Assembly: GCA_017533605.1 (NCBI GenBank)
Contig: JAFWKF010000001.1
Span: forward strand, 62,001-126,000
Source of the DNA: Candidatus Saccharimonadota bacterium
Lineage (GTDB): Bacteria > Patescibacteriota > Saccharimonadia > Saccharimonadales > Saccharimonadaceae
Direction: 5' to 3'
Length of the DNA stretch: 64,000 nt
The notes beneath the pieces were generated by a model that was not told the origin of the DNA, made no database searches, and saw only the letters and a program-made list of their open reading frames with translations. The translations under genes and the position numbers were made by a program. Shown here piece by piece: positions 41,079 through 48,916 of this stretch (its first letter is position 1; each line of letters opens with the position of its first letter).

Positions 41079-43808
41079 CTATTTACGGCCTTTTTTCTTG
41101 GATTTCTTTCGTTTTTTAGAGGTGGTTTTGCGGGTGCGACGAACCGGCTTTGCGGCAGTTTTGCCACCTTTCTTAAATTCACTATCTAGATTCTTTTCGC
41201 CTTTAGAAATCTCATTAACGCCACGTTCGGTTTGGGTTTCGGCCATCTTGGTAAGCTCGGATTCGTATTCTTCGCCATCAGTGACATTGTCAGCAGCGGC
41301 CTCGGATGGAGTGATGGAAAGCAAAATCTTAAGCACTTCTTCGCGGAGATTGCGCTGTAAGCCGTCAAATAGCTTCTGCGATTCTGAGCGGTATTCTACT
41401 AACGGGTCGCGTTGACCGACTGAACGCCAGTGGATTCCCTCGCGGAGATGTTGCATGTTTTCCAGATGCTGCATCCAGAGTGTGTCTAGAACTTTGAGAT
41501 AGACTTCGCGTTCAACTTTGCGCATAGTTTCGGCGCCAAATTCGTCTTCTTTTTTCTTGTAAGCTTCTTCTACGGCTTCAAGAGCGAGTTTGTAGCGATC
41601 TTTTTCTTTGCGTTTAATGCCAATTTCGTGGATAAGATCATCATCAAAGTCAAAGACAGACTTAAATTCTTCATCAAATTTCTTATTTACGCGGGAAGAA
41701 AACTCGGTAAGAGCCTTAACCTCATCGCGCATTAGGCGTTGGATTTCTGGATAAATCTCTTCACCTTCCAGAATACGGCGGCGAATCATATAAACTACTT
41801 TACGGTGGCGGTTGATTACGTTATCGTACTGAACCACGTTTTTACGAGAATCAAAGTTAAAACCTTCAATGCGTTTTTGAGCGGCTTCCAAAGTCTTAGA
41901 AATAGATTTAGTCTGAATCGGGGTATCTTCGTCTACGCCAAGGCGAGTCATTAACATTTTGACTCTGTCACCTTGGAAAATGCGCATCAGATCGTCTTCG
42001 CAGCTAACAAAGAATTGAGTGGTGCCAGGATCGCCCTGACGGCCACCACGACCACGGAGCTGATTATCTACGCGGCGTGAATCGTGACGTTCGGAGCCAA
42101 TTACTACCAAACCACCGAGCTCTTTGACGCCTGGGCCGAGCTTGATATCGGTACCACGACCTGCCATGTTGGTGGCCAATGTAATGGCGCCTTTTTCACC
42201 GGCTTTAGCAATAATTGCGGCCTCGCGCTCGTTGTTTTTAGCGTTTAATAGCTCATAGGGCAAACCATATTTATCAAGATAGCGAGCGATCTCTTCGTTG
42301 TTGGCGATAGAGCCAGACCCCACCAGCACTGGTTGGCCTTTTTTGTGGTATTTCTTAATCTCTTCGGCGATGGCTTTTAGCTTGCCGGCTTTGGTCTTGT
42401 AAATTAAATCGTCTTTATCTACACGGGCGATTGGTTTGTTAGGCGGAATCTGAATCACATCAAGGGCGTAAATTTGCTGGAACTCTTCGGCCTCAGTAAA
42501 GGCAGTACCAGTCATACCGGAGAGTTTTTTATACAAACGGAAGAAGTTCTGGAAAGAAATGGTAGCTAGAGTCATGGATTCTTGCTTAACTACTACACCT
42601 TCTTTGGCTTCAATAGCCTGGTGGAGACCTTCATTGTAGCGGCGACCCTGCATTAAACGGCCGGTGTGTTCATCTACAATGATGACTTCGCCGGAGTTAG
42701 TGACAACGTAATCTTTGTCACGTTTGAAGATGATTTCAGCACGGATGGCCTGATTCAAATGATAGACCAAGCGAGTGTTTTTAGTGGAATACAAATTGTC
42801 TACACCGAGGATGTTTTGAACTTTTTCAATACCTTGGTCGGTCAGAGTGACGCTGCGGCGTTTTTCATCAAAGATGTAATCGTCTGGAGTAAGGCGGGCG
42901 GCAACTTTAGCAAATTGATAGTAAGATTCTGGATTGTCGGCAGATGGAGCAGAAATAATTAATGGGGTACGGGCTTCGTCAATTAAAATGGAATCTACCT
43001 CATCTACGATAGCGAAATTCAGCTCGCGTTGGCGAAGGAATTGAACTTCACTGGTCATGTTGTCGCGCAAGTAGTCAAAGCCAAATTCGTTGTTGGTGCC
43101 GTAGGTAATATCAGCGGCGTAGGCTTCTTTTCTAGTACATGGCTTTAAGTGGTAAAAACGTTCGTCGGCGTGTTCTTCGTTTCGGTACTCAGGATCGTAA
43201 ATAAAAGATGCTTCGTTAATAATTACGCCTACTGAAAGCCCTAGAAAATCATAGATTGGACCGTTCCAGCCGGCATCACGTTGAGCTAGGTAATCATTTA
43301 CCGTGACTACATGAACGCCACGACCGGTAAGACCATTAAGATAAGCTGGGAGCATGGCAACGAGAGTTTTACCTTCACCAGTCTTCATCTCAGCGACAGC
43401 GCCTTCGTGCAAAACCATACCACCTATGAGCTGAACGTCATAAGGGCGCAGACCCAAAATACGCTTGGAAGCTTCCCTTGCTACAGCGAAGACTTCTGGA
43501 AGCATATCATTTAGAATCTTAGTGTCATCTACTGGTGGGCGTTTTTTGCCGGTTTTGTTGATGCCTTGCTCGGCGCGAGCTACTTTTAAAGCTTTTTCAA
43601 TTTTGGCACGAAAAGCTAGGGTTTGTTCTTTAAGCTCTTCGTCGCTCATTTTTTCATACTTTGGCTCTAGTTTGTTGATTTCTTGAACTCTTTTCCAAAG
43701 TTTCTTTAATTTCCTTTTTTGAGCATCACCAAAAACACCCTGTAAAAATTTAGTTAAAGCTGTTTTATCGGCCAACTTATCAGTCGGTTTCTTCTCTTTT
43801 TTCGCCAT
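41079..43808 (-). CDS. secA: Protein translocase ATPase SecA
   Basis: About 909 residues from the ATG at 43808 (MAKKEKKPTDKL), preferred over the GTG at 43826 because TTGGAG precedes it. The motor pushes preproteins through SecYEG. Walker A is in AEMKTGEGKTLVAM, the DEAD-box Asp is in FAIVDEVDSILIDEARTPLIIS, and the second nucleotide site in NMAGRGTDIKLG and QLRGRGGRQGDPG. The C-terminus is a long Lys/Arg-rich tail without the usual zinc-binding CxC motif. It follows hpf by 31 bases, with a TAAAAT box between them. Confidence 0.96.
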   Translation of the reverse strand: MAKKEKKPTDKLADKTALTKFLQGVFGDAQKRKLKKLWKRVQEINKLEPKYEKMSDEELKEQTLAFRAKIEKALKVARAEQGINKTGKKRPPVDDTKILNDMLPEVFAVAREASKRILGLRPYDVQLIGGMVLHEGAVAEMKTGEGKTLVAMLPAYLNGLTGRGVHVVTVNDYLAQRDAGWNGPIYDFLGLSVGVIINEASFIYDPEYRNEEHADERFYHLKPCTRKEAYAADITYGTNNEFGFDYLRDNMTSEVQFLRQRELNFAIVDEVDSILIDEARTPLIISAPSADNPESYYQFAKVAARLTPDDYIFDEKRRSVTLTDQGIEKVQNILGVDNLYSTKNTRLVYHLNQAIRAEIIFKRDKDYVVTNSGEVIIVDEHTGRLMQGRRYNEGLHQAIEAKEGVVVKQESMTLATISFQNFFRLYKKLSGMTGTAFTEAEEFQQIYALDVIQIPPNKPIARVDKDDLIYKTKAGKLKAIAEEIKKYHKKGQPVLVGSGSIANNEEIARYLDKYGLPYELLNAKNNEREAAIIAKAGEKGAITLATNMAGRGTDIKLGPGVKELGGLVVIGSERHDSRRVDNQLRGRGGRQGDPGTTQFFVSCEDDLMRIFQGDRVKMLMTRLGVDEDTPIQTKSISKTLEAAQKRIEGFNFDSRKNVVQYDNVINRHRKVVYMIRRRILEGEEIYPEIQRLMRDEVKALTEFSSRVNKKFDEEFKSVFDFDDDLIHEIGIKRKEKDRYKLALEAVEEAYKKKEDEFGAETMRKVEREVYLKVLDTLWMQHLENMQHLREGIHWRSVGQRDPLVEYRSESQKLFDGLQRNLREEVLKILLSITPSEAAADNVTDGEEYESELTKMAETQTERGVNEISKGEKNLDSEFKKGGKTAAKPVRRTRKTTSKKRKKSKKKGRK

Positions 43809-43839
43809 AAAACTCCAATCTAGCACCTATTTTAGCACA

Positions 43840-44202
43840 TTATTTCTTGCGAATAAAGAGCCCACGCCAATTTTTCTTTTGGCGATGTGGCTGAGACTCT
43901 AATTTGTAACGGCGAATTTGGCCAGTGAGTTTAGCTTCTACTAAATCTACCCCTGCAAAAACGTTAGAGCACTCATCTCTAGCAGCTAGTACTTTGCCGC
44001 CAGGAATATCCATTGCTACGGAGATTTCGTATTTGTCGGCCTTGTTTTTGCCAATTTCGGTAACGATAACTTTAGCAACTACGTCTTTTTTAGCATTGCG
44101 AGGGAGATAGCGGTCAAGTTTGCCAATACGTTTTTCGGCATATTTTTTAAAAGGTTCCTCAACCTTGTAACCGTTGCCGGTAACTTCAATTTTTTCAATC
44201 AT
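43840..44202 (-). CDS. hpf: Ribosome hibernation-promoting factor (short form)
   Basis: A 120-residue S30AE-family protein (VTGNGYKVEEPFKKYAEKRIGKLDRYLP, then beta-alpha-beta with a basic C-terminus) that blocks the decoding centre of idle ribosomes. It lacks the C-terminal dimerisation domain of long HPF. An AGGAGG site lies seven bases before the ATG, and the ATG shares a base with the serS stop (TAATG). Confidence 0.88.
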   Translation of the reverse strand: MIEKIEVTGNGYKVEEPFKKYAEKRIGKLDRYLPRNAKKDVVAKVIVTEIGKNKADKYEISVAMDIPGGKVLAARDECSNVFAGVDLVEAKLTGQIRRYKLESQPHRQKKNWRGLFIRKK

Positions 44203-45446
44203 TAGATTTCCTCCTTGTTGTTAAAATATGGCTTCAAAACTTCTGGAATTTTGAGTTTGCCATCTTTGGTGGCGTAGTTTTCAATCACGGCAACTAGAGT
44301 GCGAGCAAGCGAAACGGCGGTGCCGTTAAGTGTATGCAAAACTTCTACGGTGCCGTCTTTTCTGCGGACGCGGATGTTGAGGTTGCGAGCCTGAAAATCG
44401 GTACAGTTACTGCAACTGGTGAGCTCGCGGTAAGTTTGATCTACAGGTGACCAGTATTCAATGTCATATTTTTTAGCGGCTGGTGAACCAAGATCGCCAG
44501 CAGCGATATTAATTACACGATACGGAATCTTAAGAGCCTGCCAAATTTCTTCTTCTATAGAAAGAATTTCTTCGTGCATTTCTTTAGACTTCTCTGGAAC
44601 ACAGAAAATGTACATTTCTAGCTTATTAAATTGATGAACTCTAAACAAACCGCGGGTGTGTTTGCCGGCGGAGCCAGCTTCTTTACGGAAACAAGCCGAT
44701 AGACCGGCGTATTTTAAAGGCAAATCTTCTTCTGGGATGATTTCGTCCATGTGATAGCCGGTGAGAGCGATTTCGGCCGTGGCGATGAGAGCTAAATCTT
44801 CACCTTCAATGAAATATTCATCGGATTGGTCGGAAGTACGAGGGTTAAAACCGGTGCCTTCTAATACTTTAGACGAGACTAAATCTGGTACAGTGATAAA
44901 TTTAAAGCCTTTTTCGCAAACTTTTTGAATGCCAAATTGAATTAGAGCTTGTTCTAAGAGCGCGAGCTCGTTTTTAAGATAATAGAACTTAGCACCAGCA
45001 ACTTTGGCGCCACGTTCAAAATCTACCCAATCGCGACTGATAGCGTAGTCCAAGTGATCTACGCCTTCTTTCTTTTTGCCGCCCCAGTTTTTGACTTCTT
45101 TCGAGCATTCTTCGCCGCCAAGTGGCACATCGTCAAAAATGATGTTTGGTACGGATTTAAGCATAGTGTTACACTCGGCTTCAACTTTAACCAAATCTTC
45201 TTCTAATTTAGCTAGTTCGGCCTTAACTTTTTTGCCTTCTTCTATCAGGGCAGGAGCAGGCTTGCCGCCTTTCATTTTGGCGGCGATTTCGTTACGCTTT
45301 CGGCGTAATTCTTCTACTCTGGCAAGTTCTTTTTTGCGTTTATCGTCTAGTTTGATAACATCTTTGATATTAATTTTGTAGCCCTTTTCGCGAGCTGATT
45401 TTTCTACGAGCTCTAAATTGTCTCGGATAAACTTCACATCTAACAT
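44202..45446 (-). CDS. serS: Seryl-tRNA synthetase
   Basis: A 414-residue class II enzyme. The N-terminal 110 residues are the antiparallel coiled coil that holds the tRNA-Ser long arm. LIATAEIALTGYH is the serine pocket. Motif 2 is in ACFRKEAGSAGKHTRGLFRVHQFNKLEM and motif 3 in LNGTAVSLARTLVAVIENY. The ATG is seven bases after TGTTATAAT, so it is leaderless. It is co-transcribed with hpf. Confidence 0.96.
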   Translation of the reverse strand: MLDVKFIRDNLELVEKSAREKGYKINIKDVIKLDDKRKKELARVEELRRKRNEIAAKMKGGKPAPALIEEGKKVKAELAKLEEDLVKVEAECNTMLKSVPNIIFDDVPLGGEECSKEVKNWGGKKKEGVDHLDYAISRDWVDFERGAKVAGAKFYYLKNELALLEQALIQFGIQKVCEKGFKFITVPDLVSSKVLEGTGFNPRTSDQSDEYFIEGEDLALIATAEIALTGYHMDEIIPEEDLPLKYAGLSACFRKEAGSAGKHTRGLFRVHQFNKLEMYIFCVPEKSKEMHEEILSIEEEIWQALKIPYRVINIAAGDLGSPAAKKYDIEYWSPVDQTYRELTSCSNCTDFQARNLNIRVRRKDGTVEVLHTLNGTAVSLARTLVAVIENYATKDGKLKIPEVLKPYFNNKEEI

Positions 45447-45475
45447 ACTATTAATTATAACACATCTAAACTAAA

Positions 45476-46249
45476 CTAGGCGGCCGTTATTTTACTAAAT
45501 AGCTCTTGCCAAACCTTTAAATCTAGGTCACCGGGACGGACATCAGCTGAAATCCCGAGCGAATCAAAAACTGTTTTTAATTCTTGTTTTGATTTAAGCC
45601 CAGATAGATTATGAATCAGTTTTTTGCGGGGGGCTTTAAACCCAGTTTTAATTAAATCAAAGACTTCTTCTGAGATTTCAGGGGATTTTGGCTTCATAAT
45701 AATCACTTCACTATCCACTTTAGGTGACGGAGTAAACTCGGTTTTATCTACTACTGGACCAGCGGAGACTAAGGCGCGGTTTTTAACAAATAGTGAGAGT
45801 AAAGTCTCTTTTTCGCTTAAAATGCGTTCGGCGACCTCTTTTTGGACTAACAAAACAATTATAACTGGTGGGTTTTTGAGATTTAGGAGTTTTTCTATAA
45901 TGGGACTAGTAATATAATATGGAATATTGCCAGCCACGACATAGGGTTCTTTGATGCTATCAAAATCGTATTTTAAGATGTCATCATTTACGACTTTGAG
46001 GTTTTTGCCTGGGAAAGATTTAGGCAAATTATCTGCTAACCTCTTGTCGTATTCTACTGCGATTACTTTTCCAAAACGTTTTAAAAGCGATGAGGTAAGA
46101 GTGCCGAGCCCTGGTCCGATTTCTACGCATACTTCTGTTTTTTCGGAGTTTTGATCCGCGCTGAAATTTAGCGCCAAATCGGCGATTTCATCTAGTATTT
46201 CACGGTTTTTGAGCCAATGTTGGCCAAGAGATTTATTAGTACCAACCAT
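45476..46249 (-). CDS. rsmA: 16S rRNA dimethyladenosine transferase (KsgA/RsmA)
   Basis: A 257-residue SAM-dependent enzyme that dimethylates two adjacent adenines in the 3' hairpin of 16S rRNA. SLGQHWLKNREILDEI is the family start, VCVEIGPGLGTLTSSLL the SAM site, and VVAGNIPYYITSPIIEKLL the catalytic NIPY motif. It overlaps the Rpf-like gene by 14 bases and is its operon partner, an order also known in Actinobacteria and Firmicutes. Confidence 0.95.
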   Translation of the reverse strand: MVGTNKSLGQHWLKNREILDEIADLALNFSADQNSEKTEVCVEIGPGLGTLTSSLLKRFGKVIAVEYDKRLADNLPKSFPGKNLKVVNDDILKYDFDSIKEPYVVAGNIPYYITSPIIEKLLNLKNPPVIIVLLVQKEVAERILSEKETLLSLFVKNRALVSAGPVVDKTEFTPSPKVDSEVIIMKPKSPEISEEVFDLIKTGFKAPRKKLIHNLSGLKSKQELKTVFDSLGISADVRPGDLDLKVWQELFSKITAA

Positions 46250-47276
46250 GTGTGTACCACCAGGTTAGCGCCTGGTTCCATCCACCATAACGACCATTAA
46301 CATAACCAATCATCCAACGAATCTGAGTCACAGGGTTGGTGGCCCAGTCAGAACCAGCTGAAGCCATTTTGCTACCAGGAAGAGCCTGCGGGATGCCGTA
46401 AGCGCCCGAGCGGGAGTTAGAAGCATCGTAACGACAGCCACTTTCGTGGTAAATTAGATCAATTGCAGCGGCGAGATCTGCTTCTGAAACACCGGCCTCA
46501 CGAGCCCAGTTGGCACAGGTTTCGGCCTCTGGACGGATGGATTTCTTAGCCCCGACCGCTACAACACGAGAAACTGGTGCGCGGATGATTTCTTCGGAGA
46601 TTTTCTCGCGCGAAACTTCTTTATTATCTATATATAATACTTTGTAAGAAACTTTTTTAGCCCCGACTTCACCAAGCTGGCGAACCTCGGAGGTACCAAC
46701 TGGAAGCGTGACATCCGTCACAGTTTCTTCGGCGAAAGGTATTTCTTCTTCGGTAGTAATAGTGCGGCCACCATTTCTAGTGATGCTATAAACATTTGCC
46801 ACGCCACTCTCTAAGAAGTTAGTGTTAGGTAAAAACTCAATCTCGTCACCATCATAAACAGTAATACCGGCATCGGCCATGATAGTCTTGTAGTCATAAC
46901 TGGCGGTCATGAGGTATTTTTCAGTAGTGCCGTCTTTAATGATAACAGGGCGGGCACGGTATATATTAATAAAGTAATTATCCATATTAATCTCGGAGTC
47001 GTAGTTTGGTTCTACCTTATCGCCATCATTAATAATGATATTGGCGCGGGAAATTGCCTCACCTACGGTGGCGGCATCGGTTTTAATAGTGGTTTTGTTG
47101 CCATCATCATAAAAAGTGACGTATTTGGCGCCTTCGGTCTGGTAAGTACCTTGTTCTTCGTCGGTTTCAGCAAAAGTATTGCGAGAAGAGTGAATAATAA
47201 GCCCTGCAAAAAGTACGATAATTAAAATCGCTGCGATAAATAAGAGAACCTGGTCGGTTTTTCTCGCAAGTCTCAT
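46236..47276 (-). CDS. Resuscitation-promoting-factor-like wall lytic protein
   Basis: About 346 residues from the ATG at 47276; a GTG six codons earlier would lie across the -10 box. A signal anchor (about 9-29) is followed by two DUF348-like repeats (YDDGNKTTIKTDAATVGEAI; KDGTTEKYLMTASYDYKTIM), a G5 domain (TTEEEIPFAEETVTDVTLPVG) and a C-terminal lysozyme-like domain. That last domain has LIYHESGCRYDASNSRSGAYGIPQALPGSKM, with a Glu as likely catalytic residue. It should cut peptidoglycan of its own or of the host cell. TGCTATAAT is six bases before the ATG. Confidence 0.88.
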   Translation of the reverse strand: MRLARKTDQVLLFIAAILIIVLFAGLIIHSSRNTFAETDEEQGTYQTEGAKYVTFYDDGNKTTIKTDAATVGEAISRANIIINDGDKVEPNYDSEINMDNYFINIYRARPVIIKDGTTEKYLMTASYDYKTIMADAGITVYDGDEIEFLPNTNFLESGVANVYSITRNGGRTITTEEEIPFAEETVTDVTLPVGTSEVRQLGEVGAKKVSYKVLYIDNKEVSREKISEEIIRAPVSRVVAVGAKKSIRPEAETCANWAREAGVSEADLAAAIDLIYHESGCRYDASNSRSGAYGIPQALPGSKMASAGSDWATNPVTQIRWMIGYVNGRYGGWNQALTWWYTHGWY

Positions 47277-47303
47277 ATAAGTATTATAGCACACAAAGCA
47301 TAA

Positions 47304-47443
47304 AAATAAAAGTCCGTAGCGATTACGGGCTTTTATAAACTAATTCCTAGGTGGTGGTTATACAAGCCAAAACAGCTCTACACTCTCCACCCTTTTCTCC
47401 CAATAGTTCAGGCCTCTTTCAACGTTGGATCAGGTCCGAACCT
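47304..47443 (-). ncRNA. Candidate small RNA or cis-regulatory RNA upstream of the Rpf-like gene
   Basis: A promoter (47450-47477) and a strong terminator hairpin (47308-47334, 11 pairs, then ATTTTTA on the minus strand) bracket about 140 bases with no gene. The RNA can form AGGT-TCGG-ACCT at its 5' end, CAACGTTG, a long GGTGG / CCACC helix, and possibly AATTAGGT / ACCTA pairing of its ends. The terminator ends about 15 bases before the -10 box of the Rpf-like gene. It could be a free sRNA (a 6S-like role is conceivable) or a terminator-controlled leader. No known class matches. Confidence 0.5.
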
Positions 47444-47449
47444 AATTCT

Positions 47450-47477
47450 ATTTTAGCATAGGCTTATTGGTTGTCAA
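47450..47477 (-). promoter_or_regulatory. Promoter of the candidate small RNA
   Basis: TTGACA (47472-47477), 16 bases and TAAAAT (47450-47455) on the minus strand. No protein start codon with a plausible frame follows. The plus-strand DNA from 47478 to 47615 holds only AT-rich sequence and the TGTTATAAT promoter (47616-47621) of the next gene. Confidence 0.65.
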
Positions 47478-47627
47478 CCTTGTTTTTTAAGATTGTTTGT
47501 GTTGTAATATGTTTCTACTTTAACAGGGGTAAAAGTAAAAAACCGAACACTTTTGACTTGACATTATATTGATTTATTTTATTTATATTATGCTTATGGA
47601 AACGATTATGTATGTTATAATTCTTTT

Positions 47628-48242
47628 ATGAACTGGAGGAAGTGGTGCGATGAGTTTGTTTTGGCGGGTAAAGGTATTTTGCTAGCGTCCAAAGAAAAGC
47701 GATTCTGGTTTGGTTTCGTACCGGCTTTCTTGTTTTTTGGACTTTTAATGAACTTGCTGGCTGGTGGTTTTTCTAAGTTTAGTTTGATGGGCACGGTGGG
47801 TTTTTTAGGAAGTTTGAAAATCATTGACGATAGTTTTTTGGCGATTTTTGGCGTGAATCAGCCGTTTTTGGATTGGTTACCGATCTTTTGTATCGCGCTT
47901 TTGCAAGGAGTTTTGATTGGTTTGATTGTGTTTTTGTGGAATAAAAAACGCGAGCAAAACTCGGCTAATGTAGAACAAGCTGGGATAATTACCGGATTAA
48001 TCGCGCTTGGTGCTGGCTGTCCTACTTGTGGCACTACTTTGCTTACGCCACTGCTGGGCGCAATCTTTTCCACAGGGAGCCTGGCGATTGCGGGGACAAT
48101 CTCCGCGATTGTAACGGTTTTAGCGATTATCATTGCAATTTTGTCTTTAAAGCGGCTAGGACTAGAAGCATATGTTACAATAATTAACGAAAAGTTTCTC
48201 GCAAGGAGAGCCAAAAAGGAGGCAGATGAAAAAAGCTCTTAG
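47628..48242 (+). CDS. Integral membrane protein with a CPTC motif, possible thiol-disulfide partner
   Basis: A 204-residue protein with hydrophobic segments at about 27-46, 53-75, 83-104, 117-150 and 152-174. CPTC (Cys131-Cys134) is in GLIALGAGCPTCGTTLLTPLLGA, at or in the membrane. The next gene overlaps it by 17 bases and encodes a DsbA-like oxidoreductase. I infer that this protein may exchange electrons with it, as DsbB, VKOR or CcdA do elsewhere, but I do not recognise it as one of those families. The gene is leaderless (TATAAT then six bases then ATG). Confidence 0.6.
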   Translation: MNWRKWCDEFVLAGKGILLASKEKRFWFGFVPAFLFFGLLMNLLAGGFSKFSLMGTVGFLGSLKIIDDSFLAIFGVNQPFLDWLPIFCIALLQGVLIGLIVFLWNKKREQNSANVEQAGIITGLIALGAGCPTCGTTLLTPLLGAIFSTGSLAIAGTISAIVTVLAIIIAILSLKRLGLEAYVTIINEKFLARRAKKEADEKSS

Positions 48243-48915
48243 AATTATCGGGATTGTGGTGGTAGTGGTGGTGATTTTTGCAGCAATTATTGCTAGTATG
48301 ACAACTAAACCTTCTAATGCGGAAAAGGTTTGGGACAAAGATATGACAATAGGTAATATGGATGCAAAAAACTATTTTATCGTTTATTCAGATTTGGTTT
48401 GCCCATATTGTATTGCTTTTGAAAATGCTATCGTTGAAAACGAAGAAGCGTTTTTGAAATATGTTGAGGAAAACGATATTTTATATGAAGTAAGGTTGTC
48501 TGATTTCCTTTATGAATACGGTGAGGCAAAACCAATTAATTCACGCTACTCCGCAGTAGCAACTTACTGCGCTAAAAATGAAGGTAAGTTTTGGGATTAT
48601 TACAATTTAGCTATTACTCGGGTCTGGAACGATTATTTTAAGGATTCCGGAAAATCCGCCTTTACTAAGATGGCTAGCCTTGGCAAGGAATATTGGGTGA
48701 AGATTGGTAAAGACGTAGGACTGAGCGAAGAGTTTGAAAATTGTGTGAAAAATGATGAACCCATTGCCGAGATCCAAGAAAACGCTGCTAAATCCGCCAA
48801 ACTCACTAACGGAATGCCATATTTTAAATTTAATAGTTACACCAACTCCGGATTTGATCTTTCGTGGGGTTGGGAATATGTGCAAATGTATTTCCAAGCT
48901 GGGCTAGAAAGCTAA
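48226..48915 (+). CDS. Membrane-anchored DsbA-like thiol-disulfide oxidoreductase
   Basis: A 229-residue protein with an N-terminal anchor (about 5-25) and an extracytoplasmic thioredoxin-like fold. The active site is CPYC (Cys59, Cys62) in YSDLVCPYCIAFENAIV. The cis-Pro is in NGMPYFKF near residue 197, and a helical insert lies between them. It should form or shuffle disulfides in exported proteins. An AAAGGAGG site lies inside the end of the preceding gene, so translation is coupled. Confidence 0.85.
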   Translation: MKKALRIIGIVVVVVVIFAAIIASMTTKPSNAEKVWDKDMTIGNMDAKNYFIVYSDLVCPYCIAFENAIVENEEAFLKYVEENDILYEVRLSDFLYEYGEAKPINSRYSAVATYCAKNEGKFWDYYNLAITRVWNDYFKDSGKSAFTKMASLGKEYWVKIGKDVGLSEEFENCVKNDEPIAEIQENAAKSAKLTNGMPYFKFNSYTNSGFDLSWGWEYVQMYFQAGLES

Positions 48916-48916
48916 A

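Noticed and set aside
41074-41415. Plus-strand protein behind the full-consensus promoter
   Set aside because: Its sequence is just the complement of the Lys/Arg-rich secA tail, and there is no sign of an independent protein; kept only as an antisense RNA candidate.
47370-47395. AGGGTGG in the small RNA resembles the start of the T-box antiterminator sequence
   Set aside because: The following bases do not continue the T-box consensus, no specifier stem is seen, and the downstream gene is not an aminoacylation or amino-acid gene.
47360-47395. A ten-codon GTG frame with a Trp codon inside the small RNA as a leader peptide
   Set aside because: No amino-acid codon run and no biosynthetic gene downstream; it overlaps the main helix and is likely chance.
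47304-47443. SRP (4.5S) RNA identity for the small RNA, suggested by a TCAGGTCCG stretch on the opposite strand
   Set aside because: The essential GGAAGnAGC-type loop is missing and the promoter and terminator define the other strand.
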